The notes: a model not told the origin generated them from the letters alone. DNA of 64,000 nucleotides from Acidiferrobacteraceae bacterium (GCA_002721105.1 PBJL01000031.1:132580-196579), one strand, 5' to 3'; counted from the first letter of the stretch, positions 19,263-30,974 are shown. Numbers and translations are program-made.

Positions 19263-20806
19263 ACAGCATCTCCCACTTGTGGATGTTTTCTAAACTCTCC
19301 ATCTAAAAGTCTATTAACCGCATTGATGTACGCTTTAACTGATGCAGACACAATATCTGTATCCGATCCTTGTCCATTCACAACTCTACCTTTTCGCTGG
19401 AGACGAACACTTACTTCTCCTTGCGCATCAGTACCACTAGTAATATTCTTGACCGAATATAATATTAGTTGGCATTCAGTTTTTGTCACCTTCTCTACCG
19501 CTTTAAATGCTGCATCTATGACTCCATCGCCAATTGCTCTTTCTGTTTTTTCTATACCATCGAAAAGTACAGTCACTGTTGCAGTTGGCGGCCTTCCTGT
19601 CTCCGCCAAAAGAGATATTTTGGAAAATTGGATAGTATCACTTAATTGTGTGGTATCTCTCTCCGTGATAATGGCACGCAAATCATCATCAAAAATTTCA
19701 TGTTTTTTGTCTGCTAAATCTTTGAACCGAATGAATGCTTCGTCTAACGCACCATCCTCTTCTAGTGCGATTCCTAATTTCGTAAGACGGTCACGAAACG
19801 CATTACGTCCAGAATGCTTTCCAAGCACCATTCTATTTGTTTCCCAACCTACATCCTCAGCACGCATAATTTCATAAGTTTCCCTTCGCTTGATGACTCC
19901 ATCTTGATGAATACCTGCTTCATGTGCGAATGCATTAGCCCCAACCACTGCTTTATTTGGCTGAACTGAAAACCCAGTGATATTAGAAACTAACCGACTA
20001 ATAGGTACTATTAATTTCGTATTTAGATTTGTATCACAATCGAAAACATCTTGTCGTGTCCTAATAGCCATTACCACTTCTTCTAACGACGCATTTCCTG
20101 CGCGTTCGCCTAAACCATTTATTGTGCATTCAACTTGTCTTGCGCCATTAAGCACTGCTGACAATGAATTCGCAACTGCTAAGCCTAAATCATCGTGGCA
20201 ATGTACAGAAAAAACTGCTTTATCAGAATTAGGAATTTTTTCCCTTAATTTTGCAATTAGCTCTCCAAATTGAAGAGGAAGTGTGTAACCAACTGTATCT
20301 GGAATATTGATAGTATTAGCACCTGCATCAATAACGGACTCTATCACCCTACATAAAAAGTCTAGTTCCGACCTACCAGCGTCCTCCGGAGAAAATTCGA
20401 CATCTTCGCAATGATTTCTAGCCAACGCTACTGCTGCTACAGCGCGCTCTACTACTTCGTCTGGAGTGAGTCGCAACTTGTCTTTCATGTGTATCGGAGA
20501 AGTTGCAATAAACGTGTGAATACGCCCTAATCGTGCGATCTCAATCGCTTGGGCGGCTAAAAGTACATCTTTTTCATTAGCACGCGCCAATGCACAAACC
20601 CGGCTATCTTCTATTTCGGTTGCCACTGATCTTACCGCATCAAAATCTCCTGGGCTTGCAGCTGGAAAACCTGCCTCAATTACATCAACATTCATACGCT
20701 CTAATTGCTTCGCAATACGAATCTTTTCACTGCTGTTCATTGACGCGCCAGGGCTTTGCTCACCATCGCGTAGTGTTGTGTCGAATATGACTAAGCGTTC
20801 TTGCAT
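19259..20806 (-). CDS. leuA: 2-isopropylmalate synthase
   Basis: First committed step of leucine synthesis: acetyl-CoA plus 2-oxoisovalerate gives 2-isopropylmalate. The TIM-barrel begins [16 protein letters not shown] and has the metal-site HCHDDLGLA and the [11 protein letters not shown] motif. The C-terminal regulatory domain (from about residue 390) binds leucine for feedback inhibition in this family. 515 residues, the standard bacterial long form. AAGGAG precedes the ATG. Upstream lies a probable leader peptide; downstream it overlaps the uracil-DNA glycosylase gene. Confidence 0.97.
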   Translation of the reverse strand: MQERLVIFDTTLRDGEQSPGASMNSSEKIRIAKQLERMNVDVIEAGFPAASPGDFDAVRSVATEIEDSRVCALARANEKDVLLAAQAIEIARLGRIHTFIATSPIHMKDKLRLTPDEVVERAVAAVALARNHCEDVEFSPEDAGRSELDFLCRVIESVIDAGANTINIPDTVGYTLPLQFGELIAKLREKIPNSDKAVFSVHCHDDLGLAVANSLSAVLNGARQVECTINGLGERAGNASLEEVVMAIRTRQDVFDCDTNLNTKLIVPISRLVSNITGFSVQPNKAVVGANAFAHEAGIHQDGVIKRRETYEIMRAEDVGWETNRMVLGKHSGRNAFRDRLTKLGIALEEDGALDEAFIRFKDLADKKHEIFDDDLRAIITERDTTQLSDTIQFSKISLLAETGRPPTATVTVLFDGIEKTERAIGDGVIDAAFKAVEKVTKTECQLILYSVKNITSGTDAQGEVSVRLQRKGRVVNGQGSDTDIVSASVKAYINAVNRLLDGEFRKHPQVGDAV

Positions 20807-21151
20807 TTTATAGCTCTCCTTAACCGGTCATCTTCTCATACAAAGGCGGCATTTAACAATTGGACATGGCCGATACCATATGTAGATGTACATTTTTATT
20901 TAATAAGAATAACGACAGTCGTAGAGCCCTTATGAATAGAATATGGCACCAGAAATTTCATTGGTCACCTTTAAGGATACTACAGATCCACCACTCAACC
21001 GAATAACAACTCTAAAAATGTGTGGATGCCTTGAAAAGGCCCATTTTAAGCGAAATTATCGATATCTAAATGTGGAATCATTTCAAAATAAACGCTATAC
21101 ACCAAATTATGGTGGTTAGAGGTCTAAACCTTAGGACAAAACGTAGTCGGC
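20807..21151 (-). other. 345-bp gap between ilvC and leuA: leader region
   Basis: No full-length gene is visible here. On the minus strand it contains, in order, an imperfect candidate terminator hairpin (GCCTT-TTC-AAGGC at 21040-21028, not directly followed by a T-run), a possible -10 box TAGTAT (20982-20977), the 21-codon leader ORF at 20961-20896, and about 90 nt before leuA that include weak pairing possibilities (CGGC with GCCG). No clear intrinsic attenuator hairpin with a T-tract could be drawn. Confidence 0.5.
20896..20961 (-). CDS. Candidate leuA leader peptide (21 aa)
   Basis: A short ORF with an AAGG ribosome binding site about 6 nt upstream of its ATG, ending TTVVILIK before the stop. 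Five branched-chain residues fall in a row of five (VVILI) just before the stop, preceded by two Thr, a composition typical of ilv/leu attenuation leader peptides. The stop lies 89 nt before leuA. No strong terminator/antiterminator pair is visible, so control could instead be by ribosome stalling and Rho or by translational effects. Chance occurrence cannot be excluded. Confidence 0.45.
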   Translation of the reverse strand: MKFLVPYSIHKGSTTVVILIK

Positions 21152-22709
<1,558 letters not shown>

Positions 22710-22713
22710 CTGA

Positions 22714-24453
22714 TTATGCGACCTCACGCGTCTTCGGGGTTTGTCCATCAGTATTTGGTTTCAAATGCATCTGATTATGCCCTGCACCAGCTGCAATCAT
22801 TGGGTATACATTTTCAGTCTGATCAGTAACAAAATCCATAAACACTAAATCATTTTTCCTACTGAAGGTCTCTCTTAATGCACCTTCAACATCAGATGGA
22901 TCTTCAATTCTAACTCCAGAATGACCAAAACTTTCGGCTAGCTTCACGAAATCAGGAAGAGCATCCATGTAAGAGTGTGAATATCTTCTATCGTAAAAAA
23001 ATTCTTGCCACTGACGAACCATTCCCATGTATCGATTATTAAGATTGATAATTTTTATCGGTAAGTCGTATTGTTTACAGGTGGATAACTCCTGAATGCA
23101 CATTATTACACTCGCTTCACCTGTTACACACGCTACTATTTCATTAGGAAAAGCTATCTGTACTCCCATGGCGGACGGCAATCCAAAACCCATTGTTCCC
23201 AACCCACCGGAATTAATCCACCTTCTTGGTTTTTCAAAACGATAAAACTGAGCTGCCCACATTTGATGCTGCCCAACATCGGAAGTTACATATGCTTCCC
23301 CTTGGGTTATCTCGCATAATTTCTCTATTACATATTGTGGTTTGATGACCTTTGGGTCGTAGTCATAACCAAATGAGTCGACATCTTGCCAACTCCTAAT
23401 ACGTTCCCACCATTTTTTCAACTCTTCTTCGTTCGTTCGTTTACTATTGTGATTATCGAGTAATGAATTTATCTCGGCGAGCACACTCTTTGCTTCTCCA
23501 ACTATTGGAACCTCAACATTTACATTTTTTCCGATAGATGTTGGATCTGAATCAATATGAATAATTTTCGAGTTAGGAGAAAACTTTTTTAGGTCTCCAG
23601 TGACACGATCATCAAAACGAGCACCTACAGCTAACATTACGTCGCATTCATACATAGCCATATTTGATTCATAAGTACCATGCATCCCAAGCATGCCAAT
23701 GAAAAGGGGGTCACTTGCTGGAAAACCACCTAATCCCATTAGAGTGTTGGTACAGGGGTAGCCAAGCAATTTGACCATATGCGTCAATTCCTTTTCAGCG
23801 TCCCCTTGGATCACTCCTCCACCACTGTAGATAACTGGTTTTTTTGCGCATAATAATAGATCTATCGCTTTCTTAATTTGCTTTTGATTTCCTTTTGCCA
23901 CGGGCGAATAAGAACGCATGCTTATGGTTTTGGGGTATTCATAATTAGTTTTGTTTGCAGTGATATCCTTTGGGATATCTACAACTACTGGTCCTGGTCG
24001 ACCTGTCGTCGCTATAAAAAATGCCTTTTTGATTACTTCAGATAATTTGGTTACATCTTTTACAAGAAAGTTGTGCTTAACACATGGGCGGGTCACTCCA
24101 ACAGTGTCAACTTCCTGAAACGCATCATCACCAATTAAACTTGTGGGAACTTGACCTGTTAGTATCACCATTGGTATTGAATCCATATGCGCTGTTGCGA
24201 TTCCGGTTACAGCGTTTGTAACGCCAGGCCCTGACGTAACCAAAACGACACCGGCACGGCCCGTCGCTCGCGCATAGCCATCCGCTGCATGAGTTGCTCC
24301 TTGCTCATGCCGAACTAGAATATGCTTCACCGCATCCTGTTTATAAATTGCATCGTAAATATGTAAAGCCGCCCCACCCGGGTAACCAAACACATACTCA
24401 ACACCTTCATCCGCTAGGCTCCTAACAACAATCTCAGCCCCAGTAAGTTCCAT
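22714..24453 (-). CDS. ilvB: Acetolactate synthase large (catalytic) subunit
   Basis: ThDP-, FAD- and Mg-dependent condensation of pyruvate with pyruvate or 2-oxobutyrate. The catalytic Glu lies in RHEQGATHAADGYAR; the ThDP-binding region runs from VTGEASVIMCIQELSTC to INLNN. 579 residues, standard length (related to E. coli IlvI). Followed by ilvH after 4 bp, so the subunits are coexpressed. It is preceded by its own likely promoter and a GGAGAG ribosome binding site. Confidence 0.97.
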   Translation of the reverse strand: MELTGAEIVVRSLADEGVEYVFGYPGGAALHIYDAIYKQDAVKHILVRHEQGATHAADGYARATGRAGVVLVTSGPGVTNAVTGIATAHMDSIPMVILTGQVPTSLIGDDAFQEVDTVGVTRPCVKHNFLVKDVTKLSEVIKKAFFIATTGRPGPVVVDIPKDITANKTNYEYPKTISMRSYSPVAKGNQKQIKKAIDLLLCAKKPVIYSGGGVIQGDAEKELTHMVKLLGYPCTNTLMGLGGFPASDPLFIGMLGMHGTYESNMAMYECDVMLAVGARFDDRVTGDLKKFSPNSKIIHIDSDPTSIGKNVNVEVPIVGEAKSVLAEINSLLDNHNSKRTNEEELKKWWERIRSWQDVDSFGYDYDPKVIKPQYVIEKLCEITQGEAYVTSDVGQHQMWAAQFYRFEKPRRWINSGGLGTMGFGLPSAMGVQIAFPNEIVACVTGEASVIMCIQELSTCKQYDLPIKIINLNNRYMGMVRQWQEFFYDRRYSHSYMDALPDFVKLAESFGHSGVRIEDPSDVEGALRETFSRKNDLVFMDFVTDQTENVYPMIAAGAGHNQMHLKPNTDGQTPKTREVA

Positions 24454-24500
24454 ACATCTCTCCTATGAAATACTTCGTTAGATCTGCATAAGACTAATCA

Positions 24501-24529
24501 AATTTTCAAACTTTATCTCCAACGGTCAA
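24501..24529 (-). promoter_or_regulatory. Possible promoter for ilvB-ilvH-ilvC
   Basis: Minus-strand TTGACC (-35, 24529-24524) and AAAATT (-10, 24506-24501) are spaced 17 bp. It sits in the 106-bp gap after cysS. The -35 is strong and the -10 weak. No branched-chain-rich leader ORF lies between it and ilvB. Confidence 0.4.
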
Positions 24530-24559
24530 GTATATACGCCAATAATCTCCAGTGTAAAT

Positions 24560-26026
24560 TCAGCTAGCACGCCAAATGGTAGTACCGTCACTTTTGTCCT
24601 CGAGAAGAATGCCTTGTTTTCGCAGGGAGTCTCGTATTTGATCTGCCTTATTCCAATCATTCATTCTCCTCGCCATTAGCCTCATCTCAATAAGACGCTC
24701 TATCTCTTTTTGGTTAAGTTTATTGGGTTCAAATTGGCCTGGATCATTTAAACCTTGAAGAAAATGTTGCGGATTCTGGTATAACAAACCCAGAATATTG
24801 CCCAAAACTGACATTTGGTCAGATAGGGCTCTTGCATCCGCCTGTTTGCCGGCATCCCATAGTCGATTAGCTTGTTTAGCCAAATCGAATAGAACAGAAA
24901 GAGCTTCTGGGGTATTCTGATCATCTGACATTGCTATGTGGAAGGAATTCCACTGTTGATTAATTCTAGTATCAGAACTATCTTTTGCGCCTGAAACTCC
25001 GATTTTGTCCAAAACTCGATAGAGTCGAATCAACCCTGCCCTTGAATTTTCAATTGCTTGATTTGAAAAATTTAACGGACTTCGATAGTGACTAGCAAGC
25101 ATCATAAACCGAATAACTTCACCCATACGGGCCTGACTAATATCTTGCTTAAGGATTTCGCGAATAGTGAAAAAATTTCCAACCGATTTTGACATTTTCT
25201 CCGCATTAATTTCAACATATCCATTATGCATCCAATAATTTACAAATTTCTTTCCAGTATATGCTTCAGATTGAGCGATTTCATTTTCATGATGAGGAAA
25301 CTTTAAATCCATTCCACCTGCATGAATATCAAATTGCCTTCCCAAACAACTCATTGACATTGCTGAACATTCTATATGCCAACCCGGACGCCCGCGCCCC
25401 CATGGTGATTCCCAGAATGGCTCACCTTTTTTGTGTGTTTTCCATAATACAAAATCTAGGGGATCATCTTTGTCTTCATTAATCTCAACACGAGACCCAG
25501 AAGAAAGCTGATCTAAACTACGTTTTGACAGCTTTCCATAGTCTTGGAATCTTCTGATCCTGAAATACACATCACCTGTTTTGCCTTGGTATGCAAAGCC
25601 TAATTCAACTAATTTCTTAATTAGCTCAATAATCTCCCTCATATACATAGTTGCTCGCGGCTCTTTATCAGGCTTCACAATGTTCAGAACCTTCTCATCT
25701 TCATGCATCGCACGAATAAACTGTTCAGTTATACCCTCTTCTTTTACCCCGAGCTCCTGCGCTCGAGATATAATTTTGTCATCAACATCGGTTATGTTGC
25801 GTGCATACGTAACTTCTACTCCTAGAGATCGGAGATAGCGCACGAGCACATCAAAAACAACTAAAACACGAGCGTGTCCAATATGACAATAGTCATAAAC
25901 AGTCATACCACAGACATAAATGCTGATTTTCTCGGGTACAATTGACTCCAAGAGTTCTTTTCTTCCGCTAAGGCTGTTATAGATTTGAACTGGGAAATCG
26001 CCACCAATAGTATTTGAATTATTCAT
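24560..26026 (-). CDS. cysS: Cysteinyl-tRNA synthetase
   Basis: Class I synthetase charging tRNA-Cys. The zinc-site Cys occurs in YVCGMTVYD, followed by the HIGH box in CHIGHARV; the KMSKSVGN loop is intact, and the C-terminal helical tRNA-binding region ends with RDSLRKQGILLEDK. ATG 26026 is chosen, giving 488 residues (E. coli 461). A longer frame reaches 26059 but runs over the opposite lpxH start. It is divergent from lpxH with only 22 bp between starts. Confidence 0.96.
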   Translation of the reverse strand: MNNSNTIGGDFPVQIYNSLSGRKELLESIVPEKISIYVCGMTVYDYCHIGHARVLVVFDVLVRYLRSLGVEVTYARNITDVDDKIISRAQELGVKEEGITEQFIRAMHEDEKVLNIVKPDKEPRATMYMREIIELIKKLVELGFAYQGKTGDVYFRIRRFQDYGKLSKRSLDQLSSGSRVEINEDKDDPLDFVLWKTHKKGEPFWESPWGRGRPGWHIECSAMSMSCLGRQFDIHAGGMDLKFPHHENEIAQSEAYTGKKFVNYWMHNGYVEINAEKMSKSVGNFFTIREILKQDISQARMGEVIRFMMLASHYRSPLNFSNQAIENSRAGLIRLYRVLDKIGVSGAKDSSDTRINQQWNSFHIAMSDDQNTPEALSVLFDLAKQANRLWDAGKQADARALSDQMSVLGNILGLLYQNPQHFLQGLNDPGQFEPNKLNQKEIERLIEMRLMARRMNDWNKADQIRDSLRKQGILLEDKSDGTTIWRAS

Positions 26027-26048
26027 TTTGTTTAGGTTAACAAATTTT

Positions 26049-26864
26049 ATGACAAACAAAAATGGTCAATCGCAGTTTTCTTTATTGCAACATAATAATC
26101 AATCTGTTGTGAGTTCGTCGATTATTTTTATTTCAGATTTGCATCTGACCACGCAAGACCCCGATATACTATTTAATTTCCGTAATTTCGCTGAATCTCT
26201 TGGAAATATTTCTAGCCTATATATATTAGGTGATCTTTTTGAATATTGGTTGGGTGACGATGCATCAGAAACCTTGGGTCATCAGGAAGTAGAAAAAGTT
26301 ATCCAGAAACTATCAGAAATAGGCGTAAAGGTATATTTTATTCCTGGCAATCGTGATTTTCTTGTAGGCGAACAATTTGCATCCCGTACCGGTACTAAAA
26401 TACTAAAGGACCCAACGATCCATGAATTTTTTGGCGTAAAATTTTTACTTCTGCATGGTGACACGCTGTGCACAGACGACAAGCAACACCAACAATTTAG
26501 ATCTACAGTCAATTCTGCAGAATGGCAAACGAAGTTTCTTGAAAAATCTATCTCAGAGCGGGATCTATTGGCAAAATCAATTCGTTTTCGTAGCGATGAA
26601 AAAAAACGATACACATCTTCTGAAATCATGGATGTAAGCCAAAACACAGTTGATACCTTATTTAGTTCCACCAATGTCAATTTCATGATTCACGGCCACA
26701 CCCATCGGCCACGTATACATAAATGGGAGATTAATAACGAGCAGTTTTTCCGGATTGTACTCGGTGACTGGTCTAATGGGCCAAGTTGGTTGTCAATATC
26801 CCACACAGGCATGAGCCTGCATCATGGCCAAAATTCAGAGTTCATCAGTTATGAGGAAACATAA
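26049..26864 (+). CDS. lpxH: UDP-2,3-diacylglucosamine hydrolase
   Basis: Membrane-associated calcineurin-like phosphoesterase that releases lipid X in lipid A synthesis. Metal-ligand motifs are complete: ISDLHL, GDLFEYWLGDD, PGNRDF, LLHGDTLCTDD and HGHTHRP. Using ATG 26049 the protein has 271 residues with about 25 residues before the conserved start; a GTG at 26109 would give 251, nearer to E. coli (240). Neither has a convincing ribosome binding site. The 3' end overlaps purF by 16 bp, tail to tail. Confidence 0.94.
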   Translation: MTNKNGQSQFSLLQHNNQSVVSSSIIFISDLHLTTQDPDILFNFRNFAESLGNISSLYILGDLFEYWLGDDASETLGHQEVEKVIQKLSEIGVKVYFIPGNRDFLVGEQFASRTGTKILKDPTIHEFFGVKFLLLHGDTLCTDDKQHQQFRSTVNSAEWQTKFLEKSISERDLLAKSIRFRSDEKKRYTSSEIMDVSQNTVDTLFSSTNVNFMIHGHTHRPRIHKWEINNEQFFRIVLGDWSNGPSWLSISHTGMSLHHGQNSEFISYEET

Positions 26865-28381
26865 CCAGTCAATTCTGTCGAATCTAAATCGCTATCAACT
26901 TCATCACAGATGCTGACATAATTTTGCCGCCGTGACATCTTCACTGAGTCTAAATATTCTTCGGTAACATCTCCTGTAATATACCGACCAGTAAAGCATG
27001 ATCCCTCAAAGTTTGTAATATCAGGATTGCCCTCTCGAACAGATTGTTCCAGATCATCAAGGTCTTGAAATATTAAATAATCTGCTCCGATCTCTCGACA
27101 TATCTCCGTGGTGTTACGGTCATGGGCAACTAAATCTGATTCAATGGGCATGTCAATACCATACACATTTGGATATCTAACAGGCGGCGCAGCTGATGCA
27201 AAATATACGTTTGACGCTCCAGCATCTCGAGCCATTTGAATTATTTGACGTGATGTCGTTCCTCTTACGATGGAATCATCCACCAACAATACATTCTTTC
27301 CTCGAAATTCAAGTTCAATTGCATTAAGTTTTTGTCTTACAGATTTTTGACGTTGTATCTGCTCTGGCATAATGAAAGTTCGTCCAATATAACGGTTCTT
27401 TATAAAGCCCTCTCTGTATTTGAGATTCATTACATTCGCCATCTGTAGGGCAGCTGTTCGACTTGTATCAGGCACTGGAATAACAACATCTATATCATGC
27501 TTAGGCCACTCTCTAAGAAGTTTATTGCCAAGCTTCTCACCCATTCTAAGGCGACTTTTATAAACCGCAACATTGTCTATAGTAGAGTCAGGTCTCGCAA
27601 GATATACATACTCAAAAAGACAAGGAGCCAAGACTGGCTTTACGCAACATTGTTTTTTATGGATCTTCCTAGCTAGATCAATAAATACTGCTTCGCCAGG
27701 CTTAATGTCAACATCTACTTCATAGCCTAGTACATCCAACGCAACACTTTCGGAAGCGATCATTACCGAGGGTTCACCTTTCACGTCACGTCTACCAAGA
27801 ATCAATGGCCTAATACCATAACCATCTCGAAACGCTAATATTCCGTAACCAACGATCATAACAACGACAGAAAAAGCTCCTCGGCAACGGGAGTAAACTG
27901 AACTTACAGCTTTAAAAAGATCTTCTGGCTCAGCTCGCAGTTTCTCATTGCCGATCGCATTGTGCAATTCGTGAGCGACAACATTAAGGAGCACCTCGGA
28001 ATCTGATCCTGTATTTAATTGCCTTAAATCTTCCTCAAATAATGCTTGTCGTAACTCAGCTGCATTGGTTAGGTTGCCATTATGAGCAAGAGCTAATCCA
28101 AATGGTGAATTCACATAGAACGGCTGTGCTTCCGCCTTAGAGTCACTTCCCGCGGTAGGATAGCGAACATGTCCAATTCCGATTGTTCCAACAAGTTGTT
28201 CCATATGTCTTTGCTGAAACACATCGCGAACCAATCCTTTATCTTTCCTGAGATGAACCCTCGTTCCATCACAAGTTAAAATTCCGGCTGCATCTTGTCC
28301 GCGATGCTGTATAACAGTTAAAGCATCGTAAATAGCTTGATTCGCATATGGATGCCCAACTACCGCAATTATCCCGCACAT
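26849..28381 (-). CDS. purF: Amidophosphoribosyltransferase
   Basis: First step of de novo purine synthesis: PRPP plus glutamine gives phosphoribosylamine. The nucleophile Cys2 is exposed after Met removal (MCGIIAVVGH); the Ntn glutaminase domain contains IGHVRYPTAGS and the PRPP-binding motif is VLLVDDSIVRGTT. 510 residues, E. coli-like length. It follows cvpA by 60 bp, the conserved cvpA-purF order. Confidence 0.97.
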   Translation of the reverse strand: MCGIIAVVGHPYANQAIYDALTVIQHRGQDAAGILTCDGTRVHLRKDKGLVRDVFQQRHMEQLVGTIGIGHVRYPTAGSDSKAEAQPFYVNSPFGLALAHNGNLTNAAELRQALFEEDLRQLNTGSDSEVLLNVVAHELHNAIGNEKLRAEPEDLFKAVSSVYSRCRGAFSVVVMIVGYGILAFRDGYGIRPLILGRRDVKGEPSVMIASESVALDVLGYEVDVDIKPGEAVFIDLARKIHKKQCCVKPVLAPCLFEYVYLARPDSTIDNVAVYKSRLRMGEKLGNKLLREWPKHDIDVVIPVPDTSRTAALQMANVMNLKYREGFIKNRYIGRTFIMPEQIQRQKSVRQKLNAIELEFRGKNVLLVDDSIVRGTTSRQIIQMARDAGASNVYFASAAPPVRYPNVYGIDMPIESDLVAHDRNTTEICREIGADYLIFQDLDDLEQSVREGNPDITNFEGSCFTGRYITGDVTEEYLDSVKMSRRQNYVSICDEVDSDLDSTELTGYVSS

Positions 28382-28441
28382 ATATTTTGCGCCGTATTTA
28401 TTTTATTGACTATCGAAACCATTGTCTAATCTTACTAATTT

Positions 28442-28942
28442 TTATACCTTAGAATCTTTCGTCCAAGGCTTCTGTTGAATAGTTTTTTCGAAAATGAGCA
28501 GGATGGGATTTAGGTACGGCACTAATTCAGATTTGCGGTACCACTTTGTATCCATTGCGGGGGTTAATTGAGCTACAAATAGTAATAAGGTTGCAAAAAC
28601 AAGGCCTCTAGCAAGCCCAAAAACTGCGCCCAATAATCTATTCATAACAGTCAGTCCTGAGACTCTGAATTGACTGTGTAATACCTTACTGACTATTGTC
28701 AAGGCGAATAAACTTGCTAAGAAAACTAATCCCAAACCCAGATAGTTACTAATTTGTTCGGATTTTACCCAAACAACTAAATAATCACCCACGCTAGTTC
28801 CATATTTCCATCCTAACCAAAACGATACCACCCACGCAATCAGTCCTAGAATTTCACGAATTAAACCTCTGATAATACCCAACAACAAAGAACCAGTTAA
28901 TATAATAATTACGATTAGATCAAGAATATTTAAATCGGTCAT
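28442..28942 (-). CDS. cvpA: CvpA family inner-membrane protein
   Basis: Multi-pass membrane protein of the CvpA family, named for colicin V production; its molecular role is not established. Four hydrophobic segments can be seen (IIIILTGSLLLGIIRG, LIAWVVSFWLGW, LGLGLVFLASLFALTIV and LARGLVFATLLLFVAQ), with the conserved NRLLGAVFGLARG between the last two. The start at ATG 28942 gives 166 residues (E. coli 162). A frame open to 29035 would add 31 residues. It is between dedD and purF in the conserved string. Confidence 0.92.
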   Translation of the reverse strand: MTDLNILDLIVIIILTGSLLLGIIRGLIREILGLIAWVVSFWLGWKYGTSVGDYLVVWVKSEQISNYLGLGLVFLASLFALTIVSKVLHSQFRVSGLTVMNRLLGAVFGLARGLVFATLLLFVAQLTPAMDTKWYRKSELVPYLNPILLIFEKTIQQKPWTKDSKV

Positions 28943-29054
28943 AGATCCGCTTAAATATACAAACCATCCCGCAACTGTGTCCCACATTGAAATAACACTA
29001 CTCGATGCTGATTCAAACAAAGAAGATTCATTCATGGATCAGTATTCATGTCTT

Positions 29055-29681
29055 TCAAGGCCATTTTTTAATTACCGGCGGAGTATTAGATCGCAACATA
29101 GCTTTAGTACCCTCTCTTAATGCATCTTCTTTTCTGCTAAATGGTCCAACCCAAACTCGAGTAACAGTACGGCCGTTGATGACAACTGTTTCTGATTGAC
29201 CAGAAATACCATCATTTTCTAATTCCAGAATCAACTTTGTGGCATTTTCTTTATTCTCAAATACTCCTACTTGCGAAATCCATCCAGTGACTACCGCTTC
29301 TGAAACTGGTGACTTAATTTCAGGGTTAGTGTATTCAGGTAAATCCCCAGAGGTATAACGGGAAGCCTTACTGCTAGAAATATCCTCTAAATCATTTCTT
29401 TCTAAAAGCGGTTCTATCTCAATAATAGTATTGGTGCCTACCACTTCAGAGTTGATATTTTCTGAGTCCCCACCTTCGCTGTATTCTTCTAGTTTTTCGG
29501 CTAATATATCGCTTGGTTTGATGGCTGAACTAGAAGAGGAGTCATATCTTAAACTTCTATCCATAATCGGATCAGTGCCAGTCAAAACTCGTGGAAGTAG
29601 TATTACAGCAAGACCAATCAGCACAATAGCACCGACCAATCTATGTTTTAAATTAAATGTGTTGTCTAAACGATCAGTCAT
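29055..29681 (-). CDS. dedD: SPOR-domain protein (DedD-like)
   Basis: Septal-ring-type protein of 208 residues: a short cytoplasmic N-terminus, one transmembrane helix near residues 16-33 (VGAIVLIGLAVILLPRVL), a Ser/Glu-rich linker, and a C-terminal SPOR domain from about residue 130 (GWISQVGVFENKENA...TRVWVGPFSRKEDA). SPOR domains bind denuded peptidoglycan at the division site. The start abuts the folC stop, and cvpA follows. Confidence 0.92.
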   Translation of the reverse strand: MTDRLDNTFNLKHRLVGAIVLIGLAVILLPRVLTGTDPIMDRSLRYDSSSSSAIKPSDILAEKLEEYSEGGDSENINSEVVGTNTIIEIEPLLERNDLEDISSSKASRYTSGDLPEYTNPEIKSPVSEAVVTGWISQVGVFENKENATKLILELENDGISGQSETVVINGRTVTRVWVGPFSRKEDALREGTKAMLRSNTPPVIKKWP

Positions 29682-30974
29682 CTAAAGAGACACGTGCTTA
29701 CTGTCAAGGTGAGCCATTATATCCCCTGCTAAATAGGTAGAGCCAAATACAACTATCCGATCTGATAATACCGCTTTTTTGCACGCACCGGTAAACGCAT
29801 GATGTGGTGTCTGTGAAACCACGATATTTTTAATGCGTAAAGACTCCATAGTTTTCTTTAACTGGTTTAACGGCATAGCTCGCTCGTCTGATAATTGAGT
29901 GATATACCACATATCGATAACAGAAGAACAAATTTGTATAATTTCTTTTACAGGCTTATCTTTTAGCGCGGAAAACACGCCGAAAGTAGCCCCCGGAACG
30001 GGCTGAGCAGTTAAAAATTTACAAAGATTTTTGGCAGCTGATGGATTGTGCGCAACATCTATAATTATCTCGGGTTCCTTTTGTATGACCTCGAGCCTTC
30101 CTCTTATAAATTGCGATCTTAGTCCATTCTCTAACGCAATCCTCGATACTGGTAACTGGTTTTTGATTAATTTCAGAACAGCTATGACTCCCGCAGCGTT
30201 CATCAACTGATGCTCTCCTTTGACCTCTGGAAATGGTAATTTTTTTTCCTCTCCTTTCTCGATCAATTCCAAATTCTTAGGCACCCAATTCCAACAGTAA
30301 TTAGCATATTCGAATCCATAATCAACACCATATTGCATATATTTACAGCCAAGGGATTGGGCTTTATTGATAACCGAATTTGGCGGACTCAAATCATTTA
30401 TTACTACTTTACCACCAACTTTTAAGATCCCTGCCTTTTCGCAACCGATAGTTTCCCGATCATGCCCTAACCACTCTTGATGATCCATTGATATCGGCGT
30501 TATTAGAGTTATATCTTGATTTTCAGTATTAACAGCATCTAGCCGGCCTCCTAAACCCACTTCTAATATAGCTACATTAACTTCCTCTTCTTCAAATAAA
30601 CATAAAGCCGAGATCGTACCAAACTCAAAATAAGTTAATGGAATTAAGCCTCTTGCTCGCTCTACTCTATTAAATGCATTTAATAATCTTTCCTCTGATA
30701 TTTCAACGCCATCGATCCTTATTCGCTCTTGATATCTAACTAAATGAGGGGACGTGAAAGCACCAACCTTCACTTTAGAACGACAAAGTACTGACTCCAT
30801 GAGCCCCACCGAAGATCCTTTAGCATTGGTTCCGGCAACTGTAATTACTATAGGTCGACGTTTTAACTTCAATATACGTTTAACTTCTCGCACTCGATCT
30901 AAATCAATATTCTTAGAGCGAGCATGTATGGTTTGTATGTAAGTTAACCATTGATCTAATGTTTTAGGGATCAT
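29682..30974 (-). CDS. folC: Dihydrofolate synthase / folylpolyglutamate synthase
   Basis: Mur-ligase-fold enzyme that adds Glu to dihydropteroate and further Glu residues to folates. P-loop VAGTNAKGSSVG; later EVGLGGRLDAVN and the Mur-ligase HPSA-like DVAHNPSAAK are all present. 430 residues, standard. Located between accD (55 bp upstream) and dedD (immediately downstream), as in Pseudomonas and E. coli. Confidence 0.96.
   Translation of the reverse strand: MIPKTLDQWLTYIQTIHARSKNIDLDRVREVKRILKLKRRPIVITVAGTNAKGSSVGLMESVLCRSKVKVGAFTSPHLVRYQERIRIDGVEISEERLLNAFNRVERARGLIPLTYFEFGTISALCLFEEEEVNVAILEVGLGGRLDAVNTENQDITLITPISMDHQEWLGHDRETIGCEKAGILKVGGKVVINDLSPPNSVINKAQSLGCKYMQYGVDYGFEYANYCWNWVPKNLELIEKGEEKKLPFPEVKGEHQLMNAAGVIAVLKLIKNQLPVSRIALENGLRSQFIRGRLEVIQKEPEIIIDVAHNPSAAKNLCKFLTAQPVPGATFGVFSALKDKPVKEIIQICSSVIDMWYITQLSDERAMPLNQLKKTMESLRIKNIVVSQTPHHAFTGACKKAVLSDRIVVFGSTYLAGDIMAHLDSKHVSL

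Noticed and set aside
21028..21040. Hairpin GCCTT-GAA-AAGGC considered as a terminator after ilvC
   Set aside because: Only a 5-bp stem, more than 100 bp past the ilvC stop, and the T-rich stretch is about 9 nt away rather than adjacent. Mentioned only within the gap entry.
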